A DNA stretch of 64,000 bases from Tumebacillus flagellatus (GCF_000714935.1 NZ_JMIR01000002.1:2187-66186); one strand, 5' to 3'. Numbered from the stretch's first letter, positions 34,969 to 41,576 are shown. Translations and numbers: made by a program. Notes: generated from the letters alone by a model not told the origin.

Positions 34969-35399
34969 TACAGAGCCTCCAAGCGGGTTTTGAAGTTCGC
35001 GCGCTTCCCTTCCGGAATGTTGGAAAGGGACGGGCACTCGAATTCATCAAGGAGTGCTTTCACTTTGGCTTTGTCCTTCGATACTGCCAACGCCCTCAAC
35101 TCTACGACGGTCGGAATTTTCTCCTCATCGCCCTGATCGCCGCCAGATTCGTTGCCGGAAGATTTCGGATCTTCATTCGGCGGCGGATCAGACTTCGGTG
35201 TTTCGGTCGGCGTCGGATCAGCGGGCGGTTGCTGATCGGGTTTCGGCTTGCCGGTATTGCGGGTGCGCGGCGGCTTTTCGTCTTGCGGTGTTGCGGTCGG
35301 GGCGGCAACGGCTTGTCCGTTCATAGCGGTGGACAATGCGGCCAGCTCGCGGACTGCCTCGGCGGCATCTCCGCCGGTGATTTTGATCTCTACGGGCAT
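34968..35399 (-). CDS. Hypothetical phage protein with Pro/Glu-rich linker
   Basis: 143 residues. The N-terminal part reads MPVEIKITGGDAAEAVRELAAL. The middle is a disordered Pro/Thr/Glu/Asp-rich linker (PTPTETPKSDPPPNEDPKSS). The C-terminus KVKALLDEFECPSLSNIPEGKR is helical and resembles the small helical end domains of phage recombination accessory proteins. No family is assigned. It has a good binding site (AAAGGAG). Confidence 0.65.
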   Translation of the reverse strand: MPVEIKITGGDAAEAVRELAALSTAMNGQAVAAPTATPQDEKPPRTRNTGKPKPDQQPPADPTPTETPKSDPPPNEDPKSSGNESGGDQGDEEKIPTVVELRALAVSKDKAKVKALLDEFECPSLSNIPEGKRANFKTRLEAL

Positions 35400-35405
35400 G
35401 GGTCA

Positions 35406-35483
35406 ATGACTCCTTTCAACTTTCGAGGTATACTGTTTGGTGGATACTTCTTTTGGCAGCCGTCTATTGCGGCTGCTCTTTTT
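35406..35483 (+). promoter_or_regulatory. Candidate antisense transcription unit (promoter plus terminator)
   Basis: On the plus strand ATGACT (35406-35411) and TATACT (35429-35434) are spaced by 17 bases. About 22 bases on lies a perfect 7-base stem GCAGCCG/CGGCTGC (35456-35476) followed by TCTTTTT. Together they would make an RNA of only ~45 bases, antisense to the gap before the 143-residue gene and the 3' end of the 48-residue gene. It is unusual in an otherwise one-directional operon. Pattern only. Confidence 0.35.
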
Positions 35484-35610
35484 GTGTTTTGAACTCTTTG
35501 TCCGACTTCAACGGCACACGGTCTTTGATCCGATTGGTTTTGATCATGTGCTGGAGGAACAGCAAGACTGCAACGAGCGCTCCACCAGCGAGTGCGTCAA
35601 AGGTGCTCAT
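35464..35610 (-). CDS. 48-residue single-span membrane protein
   Basis: Starts with ATG at 35608-35610, overlapping the previous stop (ATGA), with GGGAGG seven bases upstream; ends TAG at 35464-35466. The peptide begins MSTFDALAGGALVAVLLFLQ, giving one transmembrane segment, then a basic cytoplasmic-type tail (KTNRIKDRVPLKSDKEFK). Small one-span proteins are common in phage early regions; role unknown. It could be mistaken for a holin, but its early position argues against lysis. Confidence 0.7.
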   Translation of the reverse strand: MSTFDALAGGALVAVLLFLQHMIKTNRIKDRVPLKSDKEFKTQKEQPQ

Positions 35611-35912
35611 GCGGCAACCTCCCGATATCCTTCGATCTCGTTCAGCCAGCCGCGGATGATGGCGATTGCCTCGGCATCGTAAGGGGTTTCGTGGTGTCGA
35701 AGTGTCTTCTCGGAGTTAAGCCAAAGTCTCCACTTACCACGGAAGCAAACAGCCGTGATGGCATTCTCGTCGGTGTCGAACCGGAGCACATCGTGTAAAG
35801 ACGGCATGCTCGGAAAGGATATCAATCGCGCACGATGCCCAAGGCTCTCCGCGTCGTCGATCACGGACCGCCAATCGGCGGAGAATGCGGCGCGCTGTTT
35901 ATGCGTCAGCAT
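35607..35912 (-). CDS. Hypothetical phage protein
   Basis: 101 residues from ATG 35912, which has a near-perfect GGAGGTGATTCCG leader; the frame extends further upstream without a comparable site. It contains GHRARLISFPSMPSLHDVLRFDTD and a middle beta stretch, ending EIEGYREVAA. No family is recognised. It overlaps the zinc-ribbon gene by 14 bases. Confidence 0.68.
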   Translation of the reverse strand: MLTHKQRAAFSADWRSVIDDAESLGHRARLISFPSMPSLHDVLRFDTDENAITAVCFRGKWRLWLNSEKTLRHHETPYDAEAIAIIRGWLNEIEGYREVAA

Positions 35913-36117
35913 CGGAATCACCTCCAGTTCGTTTCTCTCGCCCCAGGCGGAGTAGTGCCAATGTGAGGCGGACGGTGAATTCATCGTAGGTCATCCCGCC
36001 TTTTTCGCCGAAACTCAACCCTTGGGTGATTGCGAAGTCCATGCAAGAGTTGCAAATCTCATCGTAGGGGTAGTCCGCTTCGAACTCACACCGACAGGTG
36101 ACGCACTTGGTCTTCAT
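35899..36117 (-). CDS. Small zinc-ribbon phage protein
   Basis: 72 residues beginning MKTKCVTCRCEFEADYPYDEICNSCMDFA: two CxxC knuckles 17 residues apart make a compact zinc ribbon. The rest is helical with a basic segment (LLRLGREKRTGG). It may bind nucleic acid; no specific family is named. It lies four bases before the next gene's product in the same transcript. Confidence 0.68.
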   Translation of the reverse strand: MKTKCVTCRCEFEADYPYDEICNSCMDFAITQGLSFGEKGGMTYDEFTVRLTLALLRLGREKRTGGDSDADA

Positions 36118-36121
36118 GCGG

Positions 36122-36397
36122 CTATTCCTCCTCCGTGATGACCACGGCGTTGTAAAGGATCACGCGCTTGCCGTCGAGGTCAAACTTCACCTTGCCGCCA
36201 TCGGTGTTGGCGTCAAAGTCGATGTTACCTTTGTAGGTCTTGAGCAGTTTGCCGTCGTAGGTGTAAACCTCCACGCTACGTTTCAATCCCCCGCTCATCT
36301 CTGAACTCCAATCCTTCGCCGCTCGACTGCACGACGCGCAACCGGTGAACAGGATCGACAGCACCGCGATCAGCGCAACCTTCGTCCACTTTTTCAA
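36122..36397 (-). CDS. Prophage lipoprotein (DUF5052-like)
   Basis: 91 residues with a clear lipoprotein signal: MKKWTKVALIAVLSILFTGC, lipobox LFTGC with Cys20. The mature part, RSVEVYTYDGKLLKTYKGNIDF ... VKFDLDGKRVILYNAVVITEEE, resembles small phage lipoproteins of the DUF5052 group. It is exported and membrane-anchored, yet expressed with the early or lysogenic genes. Such proteins sometimes block superinfection; that role is speculation here. Confidence 0.7.
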   Translation of the reverse strand: MKKWTKVALIAVLSILFTGCASCSRAAKDWSSEMSGGLKRSVEVYTYDGKLLKTYKGNIDFDANTDGGKVKFDLDGKRVILYNAVVITEEE

Positions 36398-36420
36398 TGT
36401 CCGTCCCTCCTCTCATCTGA

Positions 36421-37242
36421 TTAACCAGCCTTGCACCGCGAGAGCTTCGGCGGGCCACCACCTCCCCCAAGCGCCCGAGCGGCGTCAAGCGCCAGAGCGG
36501 CGTCAAGCGCCAGAGCGGCGTCAACGCTCGTCGGGCCGTGCGCTCCGGAGAGCACTCGGGCGATGTGGCCGCGGCTCGGGAAGATTTTCAGTTGAGCATC
36601 ACCGCCAGCGGCGATCTTGTAGTAGTTGCCCTTCCGCTCGCCCAGCATGACCACTTTACCTGCGAGGCGGTGATTTCCGCCGATCACGATGGAAGCGCCC
36701 GGCGCGGCGGACTTACTGCGCATGTCGGCGACGAGGAGTTCCTGCAAGACTTGGTAGGCTTCGCAGAGCGTCGCGCACACCTTGCGCCCGAACGCTGTGC
36801 CGGACTTCCCGCATTCGGCGCATTGCGCCTGGTACTCGGCAATCGCCCAAGCGCGAGACTCCGCTTCCATCGGCTTGCCGATTGAGGAGATTCGTGTTAC
36901 ACTTTCAGTACGTGTTTTGACAACGGATTCTTTGTGTTGTCCTGCCGCTGCAACGACAGGCAACCCGGACTCGCTCGCCGACTCTGCAAAGTCGGGCGGG
37001 CGTTTTTCGTTTACGAGCTGGCCCCGATCAGCGCGGGCCAGCTCTTTTTGTTCGAGGTCTTGCACCGAAATTCCCAAGCGCTTGGCAAAGTCTTCGATCA
37101 AACCCGACTTGCCCGCGCCGTCGTTCTTGCAGTTCTCGATCTGCGAGAGCAGCGTGCGGGAGCAGAGACCGTCGGCCAACTCGGTTTGCGTCAGGCCCGC
37201 TTGTTTCCGGAAGTGCTTGAGCTTGTTACCGTCGATTTTCAT
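36421..37242 (-). CDS. XRE-family HTH regulator with repeat-bearing C-terminus
   Basis: 273 residues. Residues ~5-60 are a Cro/C1-type helix-turn-helix (LKHFRKQAGLTQTELADGLCSRTLLSQIEN). The centre is helical with two cysteines (CAECGKSGTAFGRKVC). A basic region with IVIGGNHRLAGKVVMLGERKGNYYKIAAGGDAQLK follows, and the C-terminus contains a tandem six-residue repeat DAALAL-DAALAL-DAARAL. I cannot name its targets. It is followed by the lipoprotein gene and could control early genes. Confidence 0.7.
   Translation of the reverse strand: MKIDGNKLKHFRKQAGLTQTELADGLCSRTLLSQIENCKNDGAGKSGLIEDFAKRLGISVQDLEQKELARADRGQLVNEKRPPDFAESASESGLPVVAAAGQHKESVVKTRTESVTRISSIGKPMEAESRAWAIAEYQAQCAECGKSGTAFGRKVCATLCEAYQVLQELLVADMRSKSAAPGASIVIGGNHRLAGKVVMLGERKGNYYKIAAGGDAQLKIFPSRGHIARVLSGAHGPTSVDAALALDAALALDAARALGGGGGPPKLSRCKAG
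36481..36524. repeat. 18-base tandem repeat inside the XRE regulator gene
   Basis: The unit GGCGTCAAGCGCCAGAGC is present twice exactly (36481-36498 and 36499-36516) with a third partial copy (GGCGTCAA). A degenerate copy precedes it. The length is a multiple of three, so copy-number change would keep the frame and add or remove DAALAL units. Confidence 0.85.
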
Positions 37243-37248
37243 TCAGCG

Positions 37249-37443
37249 TCACTCTTTCGAAGATAATTTTTTTGTGATAATCTTTGTCATCGTTGTTGCT
37301 AGTTGGCAAATTACTGGATCGCCGTCCTCTTGGAGTTTTCGAAAGTGCTCCTTACGTTCATCTGGTGACATACGCAGCACTCCAGTTTTTGAATGTAAAG
37401 TCACTTTCGTTCCACCAAGATTCAGAGTTACGCTGTCGCTCAT
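37249..37443 (-). CDS. Small hypothetical phage protein
   Basis: 64 residues: MSDSVTLNLGGTKVTLHSKTG, then a charged helical C-terminus (SPDERKEHFRKLQEDGD ... KKLSSKE). It overlaps the preceding Cro-like gene by four bases, so it is probably co-expressed with it. No family is recognised. Confidence 0.6.
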   Translation of the reverse strand: MSDSVTLNLGGTKVTLHSKTGVLRMSPDERKEHFRKLQEDGDPVICQLATTMTKIITKKLSSKE

Positions 37444-37700
37444 ACCGCATCAACCCCCTGTCGAATGGTATGCGTTTGAGCATGTTCACTTTCTTTTTTA
37501 CATCGTGTGAAACTGTCGCCATAAAAAAGTTCATCGACCGTTATGTCGAAGTAATCCGCGATTCTCATCGCGATTTCTGGAATCGGGAAGCGTTTCCCGT
37601 TTTCATACTGCGATAATGCACTAACCGAAATTTCCAAGTCAGTTGCCACTTCAAGTAACGTCTTCGCCCCTCGAAGTGCGACAAGTTTTCTGTTCTTCAC
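37440..37700 (-). CDS. Cro/C1-type regulator
   Basis: 86 residues from the GTG at 37698-37700, placed just after GGAGGGTGAG. The HTH is complete: LVALRGAKTLLEVATDLEISVSALSQYENGKRFPIPEIAMRIADYF in outline, followed by the common DITVDELFYG ending. Position at the head of the leftward operon fits a Cro-like regulator of early genes. A 13-base repeat (TGTGAAACTGTCG) occurs both in its 5' region and inside its 3' coding end, a possible operator pair. Confidence 0.82.
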   Translation of the reverse strand: MKNRKLVALRGAKTLLEVATDLEISVSALSQYENGKRFPIPEIAMRIADYFDITVDELFYGDSFTRCKKESEHAQTHTIRQGVDAV

Positions 37701-37742
37701 CACCTCACCCTCCTTTCCACTTAACGAACTGTGAAACTGTCG
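37506..37742. promoter_or_regulatory. Pair of 13-base repeats, candidate Cro operator
   Basis: TGTGAAACTGTCG is present exactly at 37506-37518 and 37730-37742, 224 bases apart, bracketing the Cro-like gene. The first lies in its 3' coding end just before the next gene, the second in its untranslated leader about 30 bases upstream of the start. A regulator binding both could loop or autoregulate. Pattern only. Confidence 0.4.
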
Positions 37743-37827
37743 GTGCGTTGATGTAATCTTATTCCCTAGCAAAATCGTTTTGCACCGTTTTGTTTTGTTT
37801 ACTGTTATGAAACTTTGAGAAAAAGGC

Positions 37828-37864
37828 ATAAAAAAAAAAGACCGCCTCATATAGAGACGGCCTT
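37828..37864 (-). terminator. Intrinsic terminator after small C1-type regulator
   Basis: On the minus strand GGCCGTCTC pairs with GAGGCGGTC (two G-U pairs) across a five-base loop, followed by ten T residues. It starts at the stop codon of the gene at 37863-38090 and isolates it from the Cro-like operon. Confidence 0.8.
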
Positions 37865-38090
37865 ACTCTTCTCGTTTTCTTACCGTGAATAAGTCCCCAA
37901 AGTCAACTTCCAAAAAATCACATAAAGCCTCTACAGTGGAGAATTGCACTTGTTTGTTCTTATTGTTCCGCATATTGGAGATTGCGGATTCTGTGATCCC
38001 TGTCGCATCGCTGAGTTTGCGGTTTGTCAAACCTCGTTCACTCATAATGACATCCAACTTACACACAACTTTCGGTCTTGGCACAAACAT
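37863..38090 (-). CDS. Small C1-type regulator (lysogeny region)
   Basis: 75 residues, almost entirely a Cro/C1-type HTH: KLDVIMSERGLTNRKLSDATGITESAISNMRNNKNKQVQFSTVEALCDFLEVDFGDLF in outline. This YozG/YddM-like compact type is common beside phage switches. The start is one of two adjacent codons (GTG-ATG) with GAAGAGG before them. It is divergent from the HTH-TPR regulator and has its own terminator. Confidence 0.8.
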   Translation of the reverse strand: MFVPRPKVVCKLDVIMSERGLTNRKLSDATGITESAISNMRNNKNKQVQFSTVEALCDFLEVDFGDLFTVRKREE

Positions 38091-38136
38091 CACCTCTTCA
38101 TAATTCTAGCACAATGGATTATTTCTCTCAATATTA

Positions 38137-38165
38137 TTGACCTCGATATTATTGTGGTCTATAAT
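38137..38165 (+). promoter_or_regulatory. Promoter of the HTH-TPR regulator
   Basis: TTGACC (38137-38142) and TATAAT (38160-38165) with an exact 17-base spacer form a strong sigma-A promoter. Two copies of ATATTATTG (38131 and 38146) overlap the -35 and spacer. The core GACCTCGATATTATTGTGG closely resembles GACCTCAATAATTTGTGG upstream of the integrase. The leader to the start is about 85 bases. Confidence 0.75.
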
Positions 38166-38257
38166 GTGAATCAGATGGTTTGTAGTATTCCGCGATTCTA
38201 TTTACTGTTTCTTAAAACCATCGTATAATTCAGTTACTGACTACTTTTGGTAAGGGT

Positions 38258-39496
38258 GTGATAATTGTGTATTTGACAGGTGAAGAATTACGAAAACGTC
38301 GCAAGGAACTCGGAAAAAGTTTGGATGTTCTGGTCGAAGAATCCGGTGTTTCGAAGGGGTACATAAGCCAGTATGAGAACGGAAAGATCTCGTCTGTTTC
38401 TGATAAAACGATGCAGAAATTGTGCATAGCGCTCGGATACACGGTAGCCAGCACTAATGACGAAGCTAGCAACGAAGTAAAAGTTGCTCGACTCGCTGCT
38501 GATATGAAAAGAAAAACAATGTGTGCGGAGGATCTGTTAAATATCGCAGAAAACATACAACTTGATGAAAACGACCGTTCCCCCCGAACCGCGGGCGATT
38601 TGAATCTTTTCAAAGCGGAATTGTACCGATCACTCCGGAAATTCTCGAAAGCTGTTCCTTGCGTTGTAATAGCCGAAGAGATCTTCGCAAGGAACGGGGA
38701 CACACTGTCTTGGTGCAAGTCAGTATACGAAAGTGCGATGATCAAATATGATAAAAACGATTACGATGAAGCTCTAGGGCAGTTCAAAATCGTGATCAAT
38801 CGTTTACGAGAAGTACCCTATCAAAATGCTTTTCTCGCCAAAATATATGTCCAGATCGCAAAATGCGCGTCTTCGATTGGTAAGCACCATATTTCCAAAG
38901 AATACCTAGCTATGTTAGACGTTCAAAAGGAATTCGTTCCGAGTGCTGATTGGATGCAAATGCAAGCTGAACGACACAGGGTTACAGGGATGGCGTTAAT
39001 TGGTAGTCATGCCTATACTGACGCACTCAAAGAATTTTATAAAGCTGAGGCATTGTACAAGGAAGCTAACAGCAATATTGACATATTGAGAACAACATAC
39101 AACATAGCCCTCGTTCATATGAAAATGGGGGATCACGAAAAAGCCTTGGCTTTAGCAATGGAAACATTAGATGAGCAAGTGGAAAAAAAATCGCCTATAA
39201 ATGATCAAGCCGACACGTTAATATTGATATCGAGGACCCTGTTAGCTCTCGGCAGGCACATTGAAGTTTCTGCTTTCTGCAACACTATTATCCAAATGGA
39301 AGGCGTTCACGTACAACGTTTAGCTTACGCGAAATACTACCTCGCGGAAGTTGAATACGCGAACGGAGATCTCATCGGTTTCAACTCAGGGCTATCCGAA
39401 GTTATTTCTCTGCTCTACCAAGAAAATCAGAGTGAATATGCCGTAAGATTTATGAATAGGTACATGGAAGTTAACCATATTCTTAATAAAAAATAA
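38258..39496 (+). CDS. RRNPP-like regulator: N-terminal HTH plus TPR domain
   Basis: 412 residues. Residues ~8-65 are a Cro/C1-type HTH (LRKRRKELGKSLDVLVEESGVSKGYISQYENGK). Residues ~110-400 are a helical TPR array with typical pairs (YESAMIKYDKNDYDEALGQFK, IALVHMKMGDHEKALALAMETL). This is the architecture of RRNPP quorum-sensing regulators (PlcR, Rap, AimR-type), which bind imported peptides in the TPR groove. It faces a secreted propeptide gene across a shared terminator and sits between the small C1-type repressor and the integrase, so a lysis-lysogeny or excision role is likely. The start is GTG at 38258; GTG at 38267 is also possible. It is AT-rich compared with the structural genes. Confidence 0.85.
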   Translation: MIIVYLTGEELRKRRKELGKSLDVLVEESGVSKGYISQYENGKISSVSDKTMQKLCIALGYTVASTNDEASNEVKVARLAADMKRKTMCAEDLLNIAENIQLDENDRSPRTAGDLNLFKAELYRSLRKFSKAVPCVVIAEEIFARNGDTLSWCKSVYESAMIKYDKNDYDEALGQFKIVINRLREVPYQNAFLAKIYVQIAKCASSIGKHHISKEYLAMLDVQKEFVPSADWMQMQAERHRVTGMALIGSHAYTDALKEFYKAEALYKEANSNIDILRTTYNIALVHMKMGDHEKALALAMETLDEQVEKKSPINDQADTLILISRTLLALGRHIEVSAFCNTIIQMEGVHVQRLAYAKYYLAEVEYANGDLIGFNSGLSEVISLLYQENQSEYAVRFMNRYMEVNHILNKK

Positions 39497-39532
39497 CACC
39501 CTTAGCCGATTAGCTAAGGGCGTTATTTTTTA
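39494..39532. terminator. Shared bidirectional terminator
   Basis: An 8-base perfect stem CCCTTAGC/GCTAAGGG (39499-39520) extended by AAC/GTT, with T runs on both strands (TTATTTTTT on plus, TTATTTTTTATT on minus). It ends both the HTH-TPR regulator and the convergent propeptide gene. Confidence 0.9.
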
Positions 39533-39787
39533 GAACGCATGTGCCGCCGCTAACTTCGGATCAGGATCGACGATAGCTGCGACTACGGTGTATTTTTGGG
39601 GGTCAAGATCAACCATTGCCCCGGCGTAAATAAGAGATTTTGGATCTGGGTCAACAATGTTCCCGATGAATTTTTTAGTTGCATGCATGTTTGCATTCGG
39701 TCCCCAAGCCATTGTTGTGATAGCGAACGCTCCTACGGCAGAAATAATAGATACGGTCAACATCAACTTCTTAAGTCCTTGCCTCAT
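39530..39787 (-). CDS. Secreted propeptide with three 14-residue repeats (candidate signal)
   Basis: 85 residues from ATG 39787 (GGGGG nine bases upstream). Residues 1-28 are a Sec signal peptide: basic MRQGLKK, hydrophobic core LMLTVSIISAVGAFAI, and a TMA-W cleavage-like site. The mature part carries three tandem 14-residue repeats at 43-56, 57-70 and 71-84, with cores VDPDPK, VDLDPQ and VDPDPK. Repeated short acidic/proline units behind a signal peptide are what a multi-copy peptide pheromone precursor looks like. It is convergent with the HTH-TPR regulator. ATG 39835 (AGGAGG ten bases upstream) would add 16 residues. No family is recognised; the signalling role is inference. Confidence 0.7.
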   Translation of the reverse strand: MRQGLKKLMLTVSIISAVGAFAITTMAWGPNANMHATKKFIGNIVDPDPKSLIYAGAMVDLDPQKYTVVAAIVDPDPKLAAAHAF

Positions 39788-39888
39788 TGATTTTCCCCCA
39801 TCCCCTAGTCTCAGCTCCAATATACTCTTGTGCATATTGTACCACCCTCCTCTTTGCGTATCCACTTAAAATTTGTCGGAATTTTATA

Positions 39889-39903
39889 TCAGAAAGATTC
39901 TGA
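39889..39903. promoter_or_regulatory. Palindrome upstream of the propeptide gene
   Basis: TCAGAA-AGA-TTCTGA is a perfect palindrome with six-base arms. It sits just upstream (minus sense) of a TATAAA that could be the propeptide -10 (39881-39888 region), about 100 bases before the propeptide start and 125 before the integrase start. It is a candidate operator for one of the nearby HTH proteins. Confidence 0.45.
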
Positions 39904-39962
39904 CACCTCCTAAAACAGATCGACAGCGAACTGAAATCATATGTGAATATCCTAACAATTTC

Positions 39963-39988
39963 TCGACCTCAATAATTTGTGGTAGAAT
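39963..39988 (+). promoter_or_regulatory. Integrase promoter/operator region
   Basis: TAGAAT at 39983-39988 is a likely -10; the -35 is weak (TTCTCG at 39960 with 17-base spacing). The stretch GACCTCAATAATTTGTGG closely matches the one inside the HTH-TPR promoter, suggesting one regulator acts at both. The weak -35 would fit activated or tightly repressed integrase expression. Confidence 0.45.
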
Positions 39989-39999
39989 ATACATCATAG
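39988..39999. other. 12-base repeat upstream of integrase (possible att-related)
   Basis: TATACATCATAG here is identical to 41577-41588, so the integrase gene is bracketed by exact 12-base direct repeats. In the free phage one copy may belong to attP. The other possibility is chance. Confidence 0.35.
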
Positions 40000-40026
40000 T
40001 TCACTAAAAGGAGCAGGCGAGCAGAC

Positions 40027-41571
40027 ATGAAACTACTAACAGGATTGAATGTCATCATCTATCTTCGGAAATCACGTGCGGACCAAGAAGCGGAAGCCCG
40101 TGGCGAAGGAGAGACTCTTGCTAAACACCGGCGGGTGTTACTTGAATTCGCAAAGCATCATAAGATCAAAATACTCCACATATTCGAGGAACTTCTCAGC
40201 GGCGATAGGATTGTAGATCGCCCAGAAATGCAAAAGGTTCTCCATGCGGTCGCTGACAAGACTTATAACGGCAACCATATTGACGGTGTTTTGATTATGG
40301 ACATCGACCGACTTGGTCGCGGGAATAAGATCGATCAAGGGATAATCGAAGATACATTTAAAGAATCCGGCGTATTGATCATTACGCCCCGTAAAGTCTA
40401 TGACTCGCAAGATGAATATGACGAAGAAGCGATGGAAAACGAAACCTTCTTCTCGCGAAAGGAATTTAAGCGAATAAATCGGAGGTTACAAAACGGTCGA
40501 AAGGATAGTGTAAACGACGGGAAGCACATAGCGAAAAAACCACCATATGGTTATGAGCGAGGTAGCGATCTGAAACTGCGGCCTGACCCTGATACCGCTA
40601 AAATCGTGCGCATGATCTTCAACTGGACAGCGGACGATAGATTGGGCCATAAGGCTATCGCAGGCCGGTTAACAGACATGGGCGTTAAGACCCCATCTGG
40701 TAAAAAAATTTGGCCACGTTCTGCTATTGCGCGCATTTTGAAAAACGAGGTGTACTTAGGGACTGTTATTTGGGGGAAAACCAGAATCGTCAAAAGTCCA
40801 TACGGAGGATACCAACAAATACCTACTCTTGATCGCGACAAATGGACGATAAAAGAGAATGCCCACGAGCCATTAGTAACTCGTGAGCTTTTTGAGAGAG
40901 CCAACGAGGTAGGGGCTTCTAGGCCATTGCCAGTTCCGAAAGACAAACGCCTAACTAATCCTCTTGCCGGTCTTATTTTCTGCTCAGAATGCGGATTTAA
41001 AATGCGTAGGCAACCCAACCCGAAATACGAAGCCTTTCTGATTTGCACTACCAGAGGCTGTAAAAATAAGCAGGCACAATTCCAATTGGTCGAGGGAAAA
41101 TTACTGAACTCACTTAGGTTAATCCTATTGGAGATTGAGGTATCTCTGGAAGAATCGAAAGATACAAGTGAAGTTGAAAGAGCGCTACTCCTACAAACGA
41201 TTAAGAATTATGAAAAGGATATTTCTGAAACAAAAAATCAAATAAGTAGAGTGCATGATTTATTAGAAAAAAATGTCTACTCTATTGAACAATACCTAGA
41301 GCGGAATGACGAACTCGCAAAACGCATCGAGAAATTACAGCAAGACATTGGAAACGTTAAAATCCAATTGTCAGTGTTGGACGAGCGAGCCGATAAAATG
41401 CGAACCACAATACCAGAAATTGCTAACGTACTTGCAGAGTACGGAGAAATTTCAAATCCAGAATCAAGAAATCAAATGCTAAAAGGGATTATCGACAAGA
41501 TCACCTACACTAGAAAACCCGAATGGAAAGACCCTCACCAATTCGAACTCGATGTTCACCTGAAAATTTGA
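40027..41571 (+). CDS. Large serine recombinase (phage integrase)
   Basis: 514 residues; catalyses integration and excision through a serine-DNA linkage. The resolvase domain starts VIIYLRKSRADQ with the nucleophile Ser16 and the paired Arg14; further motifs are ELLSGDRIVDRPEMQ and GVLIMDIDRLGRGN. The recombinase domain spans ~170-290 (PPYGYERG ... WPRSAIARILKNEVYLGTVIWGK). It is followed by a zinc ribbon (CSECGFKMRR, CTTRGCKNK) and a long coiled coil at ~370-460. The start has GGAGCAGG upstream. It is the last prophage gene, directly beside the attachment site and read toward the host. Confidence 0.96.
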   Translation: MKLLTGLNVIIYLRKSRADQEAEARGEGETLAKHRRVLLEFAKHHKIKILHIFEELLSGDRIVDRPEMQKVLHAVADKTYNGNHIDGVLIMDIDRLGRGNKIDQGIIEDTFKESGVLIITPRKVYDSQDEYDEEAMENETFFSRKEFKRINRRLQNGRKDSVNDGKHIAKKPPYGYERGSDLKLRPDPDTAKIVRMIFNWTADDRLGHKAIAGRLTDMGVKTPSGKKIWPRSAIARILKNEVYLGTVIWGKTRIVKSPYGGYQQIPTLDRDKWTIKENAHEPLVTRELFERANEVGASRPLPVPKDKRLTNPLAGLIFCSECGFKMRRQPNPKYEAFLICTTRGCKNKQAQFQLVEGKLLNSLRLILLEIEVSLEESKDTSEVERALLLQTIKNYEKDISETKNQISRVHDLLEKNVYSIEQYLERNDELAKRIEKLQQDIGNVKIQLSVLDERADKMRTTIPEIANVLAEYGEISNPESRNQMLKGIIDKITYTRKPEWKDPHQFELDVHLKI

Positions 41572-41576
41572 CTTAG

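Noticed and set aside
35464-35610. Holin
   Set aside because: One span only, early-operon position far from late genes and no endolysin nearby.
37863-38090. Antitoxin of a toxin-antitoxin pair
   Set aside because: No toxin-like partner is adjacent; the gene has its own terminator and lies in a phage switch region.
38230-38745. A 171-codon minus-strand frame opposite the HTH-TPR regulator
   Set aside because: Lies antisense to a well-supported regulator and has no binding site or recognisable domain.
38258-39835. Direct assignment to the arbitrium AimR-AimP system
   Set aside because: Gene orientation is convergent, the peptide has three repeats of an acidic DPDPK type and the regulator has not been compared with AimR; only the general RRNPP class is supported.
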